The translations under genes were made by a program, and so were the position numbers. The notes under the pieces were generated by a model. It made no database searches. It saw only the letters and a list, made by a program, of their open reading frames with translations, and was not told the DNA's origin. 64,000 bases of DNA, taken from assembly GCA_030041435.1 (NCBI GenBank), contig JASHNW010000066.1, positions 1 through 64,000 on the forward strand, written 5' to 3'. The DNA comes from Acidobacteriaceae bacterium (lineage in GTDB: Bacteria > Acidobacteriota > Terriglobia > Terriglobales > Acidobacteriaceae). Shown here in pieces: positions 47,859-57,282 of this stretch (positions are counted from its first letter, which is position 1; every line of letters starts with the position of its first letter).

Positions 47859-48074
47859 ATGAACCTCCTCATCAACGGCCAGCCGCGCACCTTCGAGCTG
47901 CCCCCCGCCGCCACCGTCCAGGACCTTCTCGCCGCATTGGGCCTCAAGCAGGACCGCGTCGCCGTCGAGCACAACGGCTCCATCGTCTCCCGCCCGGCGT
48001 GGCCGACGACCCCCGTTGCCGACGGCGACAAATTCGAGATCGTCCATTTTGTGGGAGGCGGCGCGGGCGCATAA
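47859..48074 (+). CDS. thiS: ThiS-like sulfur carrier protein
   Basis: The 71-residue protein has the ThiS/MoaD beta-grasp pattern: MNLLINGQPRTFELPPAATV, DLLAALGLKQDRVAVEHNGS, and DGDKFEIVHFVGGG. ThiS carries sulfur as a thiocarboxylate on its C-terminal Gly-Gly for thiazole synthesis. Here four glycine/alanine residues run on after VGG (ending G-G-G-A-G-A), so the active GG is not terminal unless it is trimmed. No other thi gene is adjacent. The stop lies 11 bases before the beta-helix gene. Confidence 0.82.
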   Translation: MNLLINGQPRTFELPPAATVQDLLAALGLKQDRVAVEHNGSIVSRPAWPTTPVADGDKFEIVHFVGGGAGA

Positions 48075-48085
48075 GCTGGTGAGTC

Positions 48086-49276
48086 ATGCCTGACCCTGGC
48101 TCGCCCGTCCTCAACCGCCGCCATCTCGCCCGTGCCGCGTTCCTCGGCGGCGCGTCGGCCCTCTACTCCGCATCGGCCTTCGCCGCAGACAGACCGGATG
48201 GAGTCTTCGGATTCCTCAACGTTCGCAATTTCGGCGCGGCCGGAGATGGCAAAACGGACGATACCGCCCCACTGCAACGCGCCATCGATGCCGCGGCGGT
48301 AAACAGCAGTGGGGTCTTCCTGCCGCCCGCCATCTACATCACGCGCGAGCTCCACGTCCGTCCTGGCATCGCCCTCATTGGCATACCCGCGTGGAATTAC
48401 AGCGGCCCCGGCGGCTCCACGCTCCGCCTCGCCGGCCCCGATGCCCCCGGCCTGCTCAACCTCACCGACGCGCGCGGCGCCACCATCGACGGCCTCGCCC
48501 TCGACGGCCGCGGCCTCGGTCAAAATGTCCACGGCATCTTCACCGAGCGCACGGCCTACGGCCCGCACGAAGACGGCTTCCGCATCGAGCGCTGTCAGAT
48601 CACCTGCTTCACCGGCGACGGCCTGCACCTTGAACGCGCCTGGTGCTTCAGCGTCCGCCACTGCGAGTGCATGGCCAACCACGGCGACGGCCTCAGCCTG
48701 CGCGGCTGGGACGGTTTCATCCTCGACAACTGGCTCTCCGGCAACGGACGCGCCGGGTTTGCCGCCCGTGACGAAAACGCCTCCGTCACCTTCACCGCCA
48801 ACCGCGTCGAATGGAACAGCGAGGAGAACTTCGTCGTCGTGGGCGGCGACGGCTACCAGATCACCGGCAATTTCTTCGACCGCGCCGGAACGGTCGGCAT
48901 CGCGCTGCGCCACAACCCGCAAACCGCGGGGTGGAACAAGGGCCCCTGTACGCAGTTCGCGATCACCGGCAACTTCATCAAGCGCAGCGGACGCTTCGCA
49001 AAAGCCGGCACGCACGACTCGGCGCAAATCGTTCTCGAGGGATCCAGCGGCGTCACCTGTGCCGGCAACGTCCTCGAATCCGGCCGCGACGACGGCAACC
49101 AGGGCGTCTGGAGTCCGTCGTTCGGCATCGTCTGGCAGGGCCTCGAAAACTGCGTCCTCGCCAACAACGTCCTCCACGAAGGCGCTCTGCAGCAACTGAT
49201 GGTCGACCTCGGCGGCAAACGCGACGGCGTCATCGTCAAAGACAACCCCGGCAGCCTGTTCACGCCCGGCCACTAA
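48086..49276 (+). CDS. Tat-exported right-handed beta-helix protein (pectate-lyase-3-like)
   Basis: The 396-residue protein has a twin-arginine-like signal (NRRHLARAAFLGGAS, residues 10-24). The mature part begins with FLNVRNFGAAGDGKTDDTAP, the hallmark of pectate_lyase_3/phage-tailspike-type beta-helices, followed by repeated parallel beta-helix coils (for example GDGLHLERAWCFSVRHCECM, NHGDGLSLRGWDGFILDNWL, TGNFFDRAGTVGIALRHNPQ). It probably binds or cleaves a polysaccharide outside the cytoplasm. Catalytic residues cannot be assigned by eye. Confidence 0.82.
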   Translation: MPDPGSPVLNRRHLARAAFLGGASALYSASAFAADRPDGVFGFLNVRNFGAAGDGKTDDTAPLQRAIDAAAVNSSGVFLPPAIYITRELHVRPGIALIGIPAWNYSGPGGSTLRLAGPDAPGLLNLTDARGATIDGLALDGRGLGQNVHGIFTERTAYGPHEDGFRIERCQITCFTGDGLHLERAWCFSVRHCECMANHGDGLSLRGWDGFILDNWLSGNGRAGFAARDENASVTFTANRVEWNSEENFVVVGGDGYQITGNFFDRAGTVGIALRHNPQTAGWNKGPCTQFAITGNFIKRSGRFAKAGTHDSAQIVLEGSSGVTCAGNVLESGRDDGNQGVWSPSFGIVWQGLENCVLANNVLHEGALQQLMVDLGGKRDGVIVKDNPGSLFTPGH

Positions 49277-49363
49277 ATCCGCTATGTCCGCGCGGATGGC
49301 GCTGCCGCATTCGCCCCCGTTACCGGCGCCCCAGCCGCAACTGGGGCCGACACTTCACTCCCT

Positions 49364-50953
49364 TTACGACGCCGGTGCAGCGTCAATTGCTTTGCGCTCC
49401 AGTTCCGCAGCGCCCACCTTCCCGTCCGCCGCCGTCTCTATCGCGACGCGGATGATCTGCGCTTTCTTTGGCACCCGAACCGATATCCGGAACGCGATCG
49501 TTCTCCCTTCCAGATGCAGCGTGTCCTGGGTGGGCGTTGACATCGTCAACCGAGTCAGCTTAGCGGCCATGATTCTGTGGTCGCCATTCAGGCTGGCCGT
49601 CGCCGCCGTCAGGTTTGTCGAGCTGTTGCCGTCCGCACCCGCGGTCCAGGTCAGGCTGGCGGCCGGCAGTCGCACCGTAAAGTCGGCGGAACCTGCGTCG
49701 GGATGCCGGACGATCTGGCTGACCGCGAGTTGCAGCGTGTCGAAGGGCACTGTAGCCCGCTCCGCCTCCACCAGCCGCTCCGTAGCTTCCACGCGCGCAT
49801 CCCGCGGCGCGTTCCGGTCTGGCGCATAGTAGCCGTCTCTGGTCACGACGCGCAGTTCAGGATTGCTCATCGTTACCCGGATGCGCCGAAACCGGCCGTT
49901 GTCGTCGCCACCGTGCGGCTGATAGGTCAGCGTGTAGTAATCCGTGCCCAGAGCTTCCGACTCGTGCAACTCCCCGTCGAGATCGTTGCGGTTATAGAAG
50001 AGCCTGCCGCCCGTCTGCCCTACGAATAATGGGAAATTGATTTCTCCTGCAAAGGGGTCGCCGACGGCCACCTGGCTGGCCGAATTCAGGTTTTCAACCT
50101 GATCCGGCGAGTTCACCGGAACGCTCACCCAGCCCGGAGGGGGAAGTCCCGGATAGATGAGATACAGACTCACCCGCGAGTCCACCATCAGGTTAACCAC
50201 GGCGTGGATATACCGGTCCACCCCCTCGCGATTCTGCTCCGGCATGATTCCGGTCTGCAGCGGCGGCGCGCCGTAGCCCAGCCACAGGATGTTCTTTCTG
50301 CCGGGCACGCCCGCATTCTCGATCGCAATCTGCTGCAGCGCATCCAGCGATTGCCCGATCCGCTCCGACCAGAAGTCTGACCTCATCTCCTTAAAAGGAA
50401 TGTCGTGCGGAACCTGGCGGAGGGCAGAGAGCAGGTCGTCGCGGCTGCGCGTCCAGCCCTGCATCAGCTCCAGCGACCGGTTGCCCACCACCATCAGCTC
50501 TGCCGGAGAACGCAGCTCCTTCGGCTGTCCCTCGAGAAAATTCTGGGCCTCGCGCCGAATGTAGCTGAAATCCTGGAGGCTCGAGTTGAGCTGATCCAGG
50601 ACCAGAATGGTCAGCGGAACCGCCGCATCGGCACTCTGATCGTGCCCATCGGCCAGGTGCGCCTGCGGCGTCTCAAAAGAGAAAATTTCCTGCGGTCGGT
50701 TGTCCTCGGTAATCCGGAAATCGTCCCGGGTCAACCCGGTTGTTACCGGCCGGCCTTTTTTATCGAGCACGGTGACATCCAGAAAAACCAGCTTCGACGT
50801 CACCCCGAACGTCTGCTGCGCGCCAGAATCGGACGGCGCCCCCTGCGCCGCCGCACCGAAAACGGGAAGAATCGCCGCCACCATTGCCATGCACAACCCA
50901 CATCGCAGAATCTTCGCGCCAGATCTCGTTTCTCTTTGAAGGTCGCAGAGCAC
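49364..50953 (-). CDS. Secreted VWA-domain protein (acidobacterial VWFA-related family)
   Basis: I place the start at the GTG at 50953, which has a perfect AGGAG eight bases upstream (50962-50966); the frame continues to 50998, but that leaves only 23 bases to the divergent gene. The product has 529 residues with a signal peptide (LRCGLCMAMVAAILPVFGAA). It contains VTVLDKKGRPVTTGLTRDDF, a Ca-binding-like Ig segment, then a VWA-type domain (VPLTILVLDQLNSSLQDFSY) and NILWLGYGAPPLQTG. This matches the VWFA-related family (TIGR03436) that is abundant in Acidobacteria. Function unknown; the metal-site DxSxS is degenerate (DQLNSS). Confidence 0.82.
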   Translation of the reverse strand: MLCDLQRETRSGAKILRCGLCMAMVAAILPVFGAAAQGAPSDSGAQQTFGVTSKLVFLDVTVLDKKGRPVTTGLTRDDFRITEDNRPQEIFSFETPQAHLADGHDQSADAAVPLTILVLDQLNSSLQDFSYIRREAQNFLEGQPKELRSPAELMVVGNRSLELMQGWTRSRDDLLSALRQVPHDIPFKEMRSDFWSERIGQSLDALQQIAIENAGVPGRKNILWLGYGAPPLQTGIMPEQNREGVDRYIHAVVNLMVDSRVSLYLIYPGLPPPGWVSVPVNSPDQVENLNSASQVAVGDPFAGEINFPLFVGQTGGRLFYNRNDLDGELHESEALGTDYYTLTYQPHGGDDNGRFRRIRVTMSNPELRVVTRDGYYAPDRNAPRDARVEATERLVEAERATVPFDTLQLAVSQIVRHPDAGSADFTVRLPAASLTWTAGADGNSSTNLTAATASLNGDHRIMAAKLTRLTMSTPTQDTLHLEGRTIAFRISVRVPKKAQIIRVAIETAADGKVGAAELERKAIDAAPAS

Positions 50954-51021
50954 CAGAATTACTCCTATTGACGATAGCGCATCGCGTTCGGACTCCATCC
51001 GCTCGAATTATCATTCCCACC

Positions 51022-52038
51022 ATGAACCAACAGCTTCGCTGGGGCGTCCTCTCCACGGCCAACATCGGCGTCAAAAAAGTCATTCCCGCCATGCAGCGCG
51101 GCCAGTACACCACCGTCGCTGCCATCGCCTCGCGCAATCTCTCCCGCGCTCGGAACGCCGCAGCTCAACTCGGCATCCCCACCGCATACGGCTCCTATGA
51201 AGAACTCCTCGCCGACCCGCATATCGACGCCATCTACAACCCGCTCCCCAATCAGCTCCACGTTCCCTGGACGGCCAAAGCCGCCGAGGCAGGCAAGCAT
51301 GTCCTTTGCGAAAAACCAATCAGCATGACCGTCGCCGAAGCCGAATCGCTGTTCGCGCTTCGCGACCGCACCGGCGTCGTCATCGGCGAAGCCTTTATGA
51401 TCCGCAGCCACCCGCAGTGGCTGCGCGCTCGCCAGCTCATCGACGCAGGCCGCATCGGTCCCCTGCGCGCCGTCATCGCCGCCTTCAGCTACTTCAACGA
51501 CGACCCCACCAACATCCGCAATCGGCCCGAAACCGGCGGCGGCGCGCTCTACGACATCGGCTGCTACTGCATTCAGGCAGCGCGCTGCGGTTTCGGCCAG
51601 GAGCCCGCGCGCGTCTGCGGCCTCATCGACCGCGATCCGCAGATGCGCACCGACCGCCTCACCTCCGCCCTGCTTGACTTCCCCGCCGGCCACGCCATCT
51701 TCACCTGCAGCACCCAGCTCGTCCCCTACCAGCGTGTTCAGTTCTATGGCACGAAAGGCCGCATCGACATCGAAATTCCCTTCAACGCCCCTCCCGACCG
51801 CCCCACCCGCCTCTTCATCGACGACGGCAGCGACCTCTTCGGCGCCGGCATCGCCACTGAAACCTTCCCCATCGTCGATCAGTACACGCTGCAGGGCGAC
51901 GCCTTCTCCAAAGCCGTCCTCGACGGCACGCCCCCACCCCTCCCGCTCGAAGAAGCCATCGCCAACATGCGCGTCATCGAAGCCATCTTCCAGTCTGCCC
52001 ACTCCGGGAGGTGGACAACGATCGACCCCAACCGATGA
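51022..52038 (+). CDS. Gfo/Idh/MocA-family oxidoreductase
   Basis: From the ATG at 51022 the protein has 338 residues. The N-terminal Rossmann fold has LRWGVLSTANIGVKKVIPAM, and the family motif E-K-P occurs in GKHVLCEKPISMTVAEAE. The C-terminal part (ETGGGALYDIGCYCIQAARC) is typical of NAD(P)-dependent dehydrogenases that act on sugars or inositol. The substrate is unknown. It is divergent from the VWA gene and precedes the Tat-exported GH94-like gene by 109 bases on the same strand. Confidence 0.9.
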   Translation: MNQQLRWGVLSTANIGVKKVIPAMQRGQYTTVAAIASRNLSRARNAAAQLGIPTAYGSYEELLADPHIDAIYNPLPNQLHVPWTAKAAEAGKHVLCEKPISMTVAEAESLFALRDRTGVVIGEAFMIRSHPQWLRARQLIDAGRIGPLRAVIAAFSYFNDDPTNIRNRPETGGGALYDIGCYCIQAARCGFGQEPARVCGLIDRDPQMRTDRLTSALLDFPAGHAIFTCSTQLVPYQRVQFYGTKGRIDIEIPFNAPPDRPTRLFIDDGSDLFGAGIATETFPIVDQYTLQGDAFSKAVLDGTPPPLPLEEAIANMRVIEAIFQSAHSGRWTTIDPNR

Positions 52039-52147
52039 AAATCGCCAGCCGGATGAAGCCCGATCCCATCCAGCGCTGACATTGCATCGCGCAACCCTGC
52101 GCTCCACGCGCTGCTACAATTCCCTCCGCACAAGCTACGGAGTTCTC

Positions 52148-54487
52148 ATGCCTTCTGAATCGGATTTCTTCTCCCGCCGCGACTTCCTGGCCGGCGCCGG
52201 AGCCCTCGCCGCCACCACGCTGCTCTCGCCATCGCGCGCCGCCGCCGCAAGCTCGCCCCTGGGTAACTCGCCACTCGGGGACTCGCCTCTGGGGGACTCG
52301 CCTCTGGGGGATTGGATCGACGACGACTTCGGCCTTCCCGCCTGGCACTACACCGGACCGCTGCGTTTCCCCGGCAGTCCCGTCTTTGAAAACACGCCCA
52401 TGCTCCCCGACGATCCGTTCTTTCTCACCGGCAACTACCGCCTTACACTTTTTGCGCACTCGAGCGGCGCGCTCCAGGTGCTCACCGGGGAACGCGCCTG
52501 GGGCCGCATGAATCAGGGCCCCATTCCCTTCAGCGGCGCGAATACCGCCAGCGTCGAAATCGCCGGCAGCAAGCACGCCCTCATCGGACTCGACGAGCCC
52601 GCCGCCGCGGCCGCCGACAAACGCTTCGGCATCGGCTTCGCACGTTACGACTACACACTCCCGTCAGCCCTGGCCGTCACGCGCCTCATCTCCGTCATGC
52701 CGTCCACGAGAGTGAACGAAGGCGTCTCCGCGTTCCTCCTGCAAATTCGCCTGCGCAACACCGGTCAGCAGCCCCTCGGCATGCATTACGAAGAGGCTAT
52801 CGCGGCACGCTACCAGCAAATCCTCGCTGCCTGGGACGAAGACCGCGGCGCAGTTGCTTATTCTCCTGACCCTGCGCAGCAAATCGGCGGCTCTACTGCG
52901 TTCGTCAGCTTTACGCTGCATCCTAAGCGACTGCTCGCCTTCCCGACGTCCGGCCAGATGTCCCACCTCGAGCAGTTCCCTCCTGCCCTCTTCGTTCACT
53001 CCGCCGATACTCAGGCGCGGCCCTTCGCCGTAAAGGATCCCAACGGCGATACCTGGCTCGGCACGCGATGGAACGGCACTCTGCAGCCCGGCCAGCAGCA
53101 GAATCTCGCCTGCATCATCGGCTACACCCGCGACATCTCTGCCGCGTCCATCCACAACCTCGCCGCACAGCTCCAGTCCGCATCCACGCGCGAAATCGCC
53201 CTCGGCTCGGCTTTCGGCGATGCATGGCGCGCCAAAATTCCGGCTTACGTCAACGAGGCCGACCTCACCCTGCGCCGGGAGATGCGCTGGAACACCGCGG
53301 TCCTCGAGCAGATGGCCAAGTGGCGCGAGTACTACGACGAGACCATCATGCCCCAGGGCACCGATTATGACTTCAAGTGGGGCATGGTGGGCTCCATGCG
53401 CGACCAGGCGCAGCACGCCCTGCCCCTCTGCCACACCAATCCCGCCATCGCCCGCTCCACGCTCCGCTTCATCATGAAGCGCACCGTCCCCGACGGCGAA
53501 ATCAAGCTCAACGACGGTGGCTTCGGCTGGTCGCCCAGCGGCCCGCAGCAAACCAGCGATCAGCAGCTCTACTTCTTCATGCTGCTCACCGAGTATCTCC
53601 GCGTCACCGGCGACGCGTCGGTCCTCACCGAGACCATCGGCTACTACCCGCTCAATTGCTCCGGCCGCGACACCGGCCTCGCCCACGTCCGCCAGGCCTT
53701 CCTCTATTTGCGCGATCGCGTCGGCGTCGGCCAGCACGGCATCGTCAAGCGCTGGAACTCCGACTGGAACGACATGTTCTTCTGGTGGCCCTCCAACCAC
53801 CCCTACAACGACGTCTTTCCCATCGCCGAAAGCCACATGAACTCCGCCATGGCCATCGTGATCCTTGGCGACCTCGCCACGCAGCTCGACGCGCATGCTC
53901 CCGAGGCCGCCGACGTCTCCGCCGCCCTGCGCGAATACCGCACGCAGCTCAGCGACGCATTTATGCGCGACCTCGGCGATCGCACTTTCCCCCGCCGCGC
54001 GTGGACCTGGACCAACACCGCCCTCGGCGAGCAGGACATGTGGCTCGAGCCGCAGGGCTTTACGCTTCTCAATCCCGATTTCCCCGCGGACCGCAAGCGC
54101 CGTCTCTACGCCGAGCTCGAGCAGCGCCTCCTTGCCGGAGAATCCCAGGGCGCTCGCCAGATCGAAAAGCCCGTCGTCGAGCCGGGCACGCCGCAGGGCT
54201 CCCGCGAAAATGGGGGCTTCTGGTACGCGCTCAACGGCCCGCTCATCCTCGGCGTCTCCACCTTCGATCAGGCCGCAGCCGAGAGCCTGCTGCGCCGCAT
54301 CACCTTCGCGCACTACGCAGAAACGTTTCCCAATTACTGGACCGGCCACTGGTCCGGCTCCGACTCCCTCGACTCCGCGCTGCTGAAAACCAACGGCCTC
54401 GCGCAAATGATCCCGTGGTGCGCCCACGCGCACGCCTGGCCGCTCTACTGCTGGCTGCGCCTGCGTGAATTGCCGCGCAGCACATAG
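52148..54487 (+). CDS. Tat-exported GH94-like carbohydrate-active protein
   Basis: From the ATG at 52148 the protein has 779 residues. A twin-arginine signal (SRRDFLAGAGALAATTLL, residues 9-26) is followed by four SPLG(D/N) repeats (residues 36-55). The middle is a beta-sandwich like that of GH94 and related enzymes, then an (alpha/alpha)6 barrel with IVKRWNSDWNDMFFWWP, where D539 or D542 corresponds to the general-acid aspartate of D-W-N-D in GH94 phosphorylases. Most GH94 phosphorylases work in the cytoplasm with phosphate; an exported member may hydrolyse instead or use another substrate. A hairpin (54535-54570) follows the stop. Confidence 0.78.
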   Translation: MPSESDFFSRRDFLAGAGALAATTLLSPSRAAAASSPLGNSPLGDSPLGDSPLGDWIDDDFGLPAWHYTGPLRFPGSPVFENTPMLPDDPFFLTGNYRLTLFAHSSGALQVLTGERAWGRMNQGPIPFSGANTASVEIAGSKHALIGLDEPAAAAADKRFGIGFARYDYTLPSALAVTRLISVMPSTRVNEGVSAFLLQIRLRNTGQQPLGMHYEEAIAARYQQILAAWDEDRGAVAYSPDPAQQIGGSTAFVSFTLHPKRLLAFPTSGQMSHLEQFPPALFVHSADTQARPFAVKDPNGDTWLGTRWNGTLQPGQQQNLACIIGYTRDISAASIHNLAAQLQSASTREIALGSAFGDAWRAKIPAYVNEADLTLRREMRWNTAVLEQMAKWREYYDETIMPQGTDYDFKWGMVGSMRDQAQHALPLCHTNPAIARSTLRFIMKRTVPDGEIKLNDGGFGWSPSGPQQTSDQQLYFFMLLTEYLRVTGDASVLTETIGYYPLNCSGRDTGLAHVRQAFLYLRDRVGVGQHGIVKRWNSDWNDMFFWWPSNHPYNDVFPIAESHMNSAMAIVILGDLATQLDAHAPEAADVSAALREYRTQLSDAFMRDLGDRTFPRRAWTWTNTALGEQDMWLEPQGFTLLNPDFPADRKRRLYAELEQRLLAGESQGARQIEKPVVEPGTPQGSRENGGFWYALNGPLILGVSTFDQAAAESLLRRITFAHYAETFPNYWTGHWSGSDSLDSALLKTNGLAQMIPWCAHAHAWPLYCWLRLRELPRST
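52253..52312 (+). repeat. In-frame tandem repeat, four 15-bp units (SPLGD)
   Basis: Four consecutive 15-bp units at 52253, 52268, 52283 and 52298 encode SPLGN-SPLGD-SPLGD-SPLGD just after the Tat signal of the GH94-like protein. The last two are nearly identical at DNA level, so the number of copies could vary by slippage. Confidence 0.9.
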
Positions 54488-54534
54488 CCAGGCAGGTTCG
54501 TCCGCAGAGCGCAATAAAAAAAGGCTCCGCAGGC

Positions 54535-54570
54535 TCTTCTGTCCAGCTGTTGAACAAGCTGGACAGAAGA
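54535..54570. terminator. Long hairpin between convergent genes, probable terminator
   Basis: A perfect 14-bp stem (54535-54548 with 54557-54570, loop GTTGAACA) lies between the convergent GH94-like and DUF4382-like genes. On the minus strand a TTTTTTT tract follows 14 bases later (54523-54517), so it may end transcription of the leftward gene. Confidence 0.6.
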
Positions 54571-54598
54571 ACGCTGCGAAACCCTTCGCAATCGTTCG

Positions 54599-56128
54599 TC
54601 AGAACATGCCGTTGAACCGCAGCACCACTCCCTGCGCCACGATCGTTGGCGCAGCGCCGCTGCTCGCCGGCGCAAACAACCAACCGCCCGCCGACACCAG
54701 GTCCTGGTCCTGGATGCCCGCAAAGCTCTCCGGATTGAAACCGTCAAAGGTCGTCTGCGAGGTCGTGTCCACATCGAACGACACTGCGTTGGCCGCCATG
54801 GGCCACGGCGCAAAGAACGGGCCGCCGTTGCTCAGCGTAAAGCTCGATGTAGTGGAGTCGGTCGCCGTCACCATGCCTGTGATCTGGCTTGGCTCCAGCC
54901 CCACGCTGTCGGTCGTAAAGGACAAACCTCGTGGTGGTCCCCATCCGCCCGAATTGTTTTGCCCGTTCGAACTGCTCAGCGATCCCGCCACCACATCCAC
55001 CCGCACCTCCTGCCCCATGTAGAGATCGGAGGCGCTGGTAAAGCTCAGTCCCGACGGAATCGTGAAGCCGTTGGCATCCACAGAGAACATCGCGTTGCTG
55101 GCCACCGTCACTTCTGCTTCCCCGCCCAGCGGCAACCCGCTTGTATTCGCGGGGTCCTTGTGCAGGATCAGCTTGATGATCCACGGCGCACTCGTGTTCG
55201 TCGCAGTCGGCCCGGTCACGCGAATAATCGTCCCCTCCGCCGTCTGCTGGCCCGCCGCCTGCACATACGTCACCTGCGATGCCGTCAGCACTCCGCCGCT
55301 GCCGACGCTCGCAATCTGCGCCTGCACAATCTGTCCGGCAGACAGGCAGCCGATGCCGGCCGTCGTGCACGCGCTTGTCGGGAAGTTGTCAAACGTTGTG
55401 CTGCTGGTGGTGTCGATCGTGAACGTCCTGCCCCACGCCGTCTGCAGCGTGAACTGATTCTGGCTGGTGTTCACGGTCCCGACTTCCCCTGTCAGGGTTC
55501 CGAAACGCGGATGCGAAGGCAGCGATGGCAATTCCGCAATCGTCACCCCGTTGGCCACTCCGAGGTTCACGGAAAGATCGGACTGAATCACGGTGTTCAG
55601 ATGGAAATCGACCAAGAAGCCGAGAGGATTATTGGCAGACACCGTAACCGGAAAGGGAGCTGAAGTGAAGTTAACCGTTGCGGAATTGTCGATCGTCGGC
55701 GCGATCTGGCAAATCGTGCCCACCGCGCAGCTGCTCGCGATCGATGTGTCCGAGGCGTTGAAGATTACCAGTTCCGGGCTGCCAAAGGTCAGGCTCATGC
55801 TGTTGTAAGTGCCCGCAGCCACATTTGCTGTGCTCAGAAAATCGGAGAACGCCTGCAGCTGCGTCACGTCAATCTGGATCGGCGTGTTGTTGCTCAGCAG
55901 CGATACCGGCGATCCCGCTGCCGATGCCGGCGTCAGCGTCGCGGCCGTCAGGCTTACCTGGAAGAACAATACCGACACCCCGGCTGGCGGGTCGTCGGTG
56001 ATGGACAGGGATACGGGAACCGTTCCCGCAGCGGGAGCGATCGAGTTACCGGTGGTTGTGCCGCACCCGGCCAGCAACGCCAGCACCGTGACCGGAAGGA
56101 AAGAAAGGAACAGAGACTTGCCTGTCAT
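54599..56128 (-). CDS. Lipoprotein with DUF4382/DUF5666-like domains
   Basis: The 509-residue protein has a lipoprotein signal (VTVLALLAGCGTTTGN). The N-terminal part (VPVSLSITDDPPAGVSVLFF, QLQAFSDFLSTANVAAGTYN) fits DUF4382. The C-terminal part contains repeated beta-rich units of about 70-90 residues (TGEVGTVNTSQNQFTLQTAW, GRTFTIDTTSSTTFDNFP, GMVTATDSTTSSFTLSNGG, FDVDTTSQTTFDGFNPESF) of the DUF5666 type. It is probably anchored to the outer membrane. A perfect AGGAGG precedes the ATG. Function unknown. Confidence 0.8.
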   Translation of the reverse strand: MTGKSLFLSFLPVTVLALLAGCGTTTGNSIAPAAGTVPVSLSITDDPPAGVSVLFFQVSLTAATLTPASAAGSPVSLLSNNTPIQIDVTQLQAFSDFLSTANVAAGTYNSMSLTFGSPELVIFNASDTSIASSCAVGTICQIAPTIDNSATVNFTSAPFPVTVSANNPLGFLVDFHLNTVIQSDLSVNLGVANGVTIAELPSLPSHPRFGTLTGEVGTVNTSQNQFTLQTAWGRTFTIDTTSSTTFDNFPTSACTTAGIGCLSAGQIVQAQIASVGSGGVLTASQVTYVQAAGQQTAEGTIIRVTGPTATNTSAPWIIKLILHKDPANTSGLPLGGEAEVTVASNAMFSVDANGFTIPSGLSFTSASDLYMGQEVRVDVVAGSLSSSNGQNNSGGWGPPRGLSFTTDSVGLEPSQITGMVTATDSTTSSFTLSNGGPFFAPWPMAANAVSFDVDTTSQTTFDGFNPESFAGIQDQDLVSAGGWLFAPASSGAAPTIVAQGVVLRFNGMF

Positions 56129-56472
56129 TGGACCTCCTGAATCGAGAGGCCAGGGCAGCTCTGCATCCTGCGGTCAAGCGCAGCGTATTCGGATAATCAG
56201 AAACCAATCCGGGATTGCACCCGGTCTTGCAGGCCTGGCACACCTCGCGCGCACGCGAAGAAATGCCGCACAGAAACCCGCGCACGCACCCCTTCGGGGT
56301 CCTCGTGTCTGACGCCAGTTTATAGACGCAAATCTTTTACAGAAGTTGCGGCGCAAAGTTGCGATTGCACGGGTCGGGTAACCGCCCGCACAACGCCCCG
56401 GAATGACCTGACGCAATTCTCCAAAACGCCCGCATCCGCTGACCGTACGTCATCCCGATGAGTCGACAGAGG
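56129..56472. other. Gene-free stretch between two leftward genes
   Basis: These 344 bases hold the promoter side of the lipoprotein gene and the end of the NAD(P)-binding gene. I see only a small hairpin around 56288-56300 with a TTC loop and no convincing frame. Confidence 0.35.
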
Positions 56473-57114
56473 CTAATATCCCACCGTGAATCGCTCCCGC
56501 ACATGCTGCGGCTTCTCCAGCTCGTCCACCAGCGCGATCGCGTAGTCCTCCGCGGAAATCCGGCTCTCCCCCTGCGCATCGACGATCAGATCGTCTTTGC
56601 CCAGCCGAAACTTTCCTGTCCGCTCGCCCGGCTGGATGAACCCCGCAGGGCTGAAATACGTCCACTCGAGGCCCGCCGCCTCATCCGAATTGCGCAGCAT
56701 CTCCAGCACGTCCGCATGCGCCTGCGCAATCCCTACCCACTCCTTCGGCAGATGCCCTGAAGCGATCACCGTTATGCCCGGCGCAACCAACAAGCTACCC
56801 GCACCGCCGGCAAGCAGCACCCGCCTGACCCCGGCCTGCCTGGCCGACGCCAGCAGCGACCGGGTCGCCTCCATCAATCGCCCCTCGGTTCCCTGCCCGG
56901 GACTGTACGCGCTGACCACCGCATCCGCGCCCTTGAATATCCGCGCCATCGCCGTGGTATTCATCACGTCGCCTTCCACCACCGTCACACCTGGCTCCGC
57001 TGCCACCCGCGACGGATCGCGCACCACCGCCGTCACCTTATGTCTCCGCGCAACCAGTTCCTGCAGCACGCGGCTCCCAATCATCCCGCTCGCGCCAATC
57101 AAAACAATATTCAT
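56473..57114 (-). CDS. NAD(P)-binding oxidoreductase, atypical SDR (YwnB/NmrA-like)
   Basis: The 213-residue protein begins MNIVLIGASGMIGSRVLQEL, with the G-x-x-G-x-x-G dinucleotide site. It has VVEGDVMNTTAMARIFKGAD and RRVLLAGGAGSLLVAPG, typical of single-domain atypical SDRs that act as reductases or redox sensors. The last part (FIQPGERTGKFRLGKDDLIV, SRISAEDYAIALVDELEKPQ) matches the family. A GGAGGGACGGGC site precedes the ATG. Substrate unknown; often found near redox regulators, but here it stands alone. Confidence 0.85.
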   Translation of the reverse strand: MNIVLIGASGMIGSRVLQELVARRHKVTAVVRDPSRVAAEPGVTVVEGDVMNTTAMARIFKGADAVVSAYSPGQGTEGRLMEATRSLLASARQAGVRRVLLAGGAGSLLVAPGITVIASGHLPKEWVGIAQAHADVLEMLRNSDEAAGLEWTYFSPAGFIQPGERTGKFRLGKDDLIVDAQGESRISAEDYAIALVDELEKPQHVRERFTVGY

Positions 57115-57282
57115 GCCCGTCCCTCCCGCCTTTCAGATGGCGCAATCTTCGGGGGGATTCGCCGAATTATCCCGGTCTGGCTCTCCAGCGTACGCCGCAA
57201 CAACGATGCAGCCGGTTCACCGGACATAACACCGGACCGGACTACACGAAGTCGCAACGCCCCCGGATTTCAATGCAGCCCC

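Noticed and set aside
47395-47860. Possible thiamine (TPP) riboswitch before thiS
   Set aside because: The conserved CTGAGA and ACCTGAT-type elements are not visible; the only structure is the protease terminator.
52664-54514. Open frame of 616 codons on the minus strand
   Set aside because: Antisense of the GH94-like gene, low-complexity Ala/Gly/Val/Glu composition, no motif.
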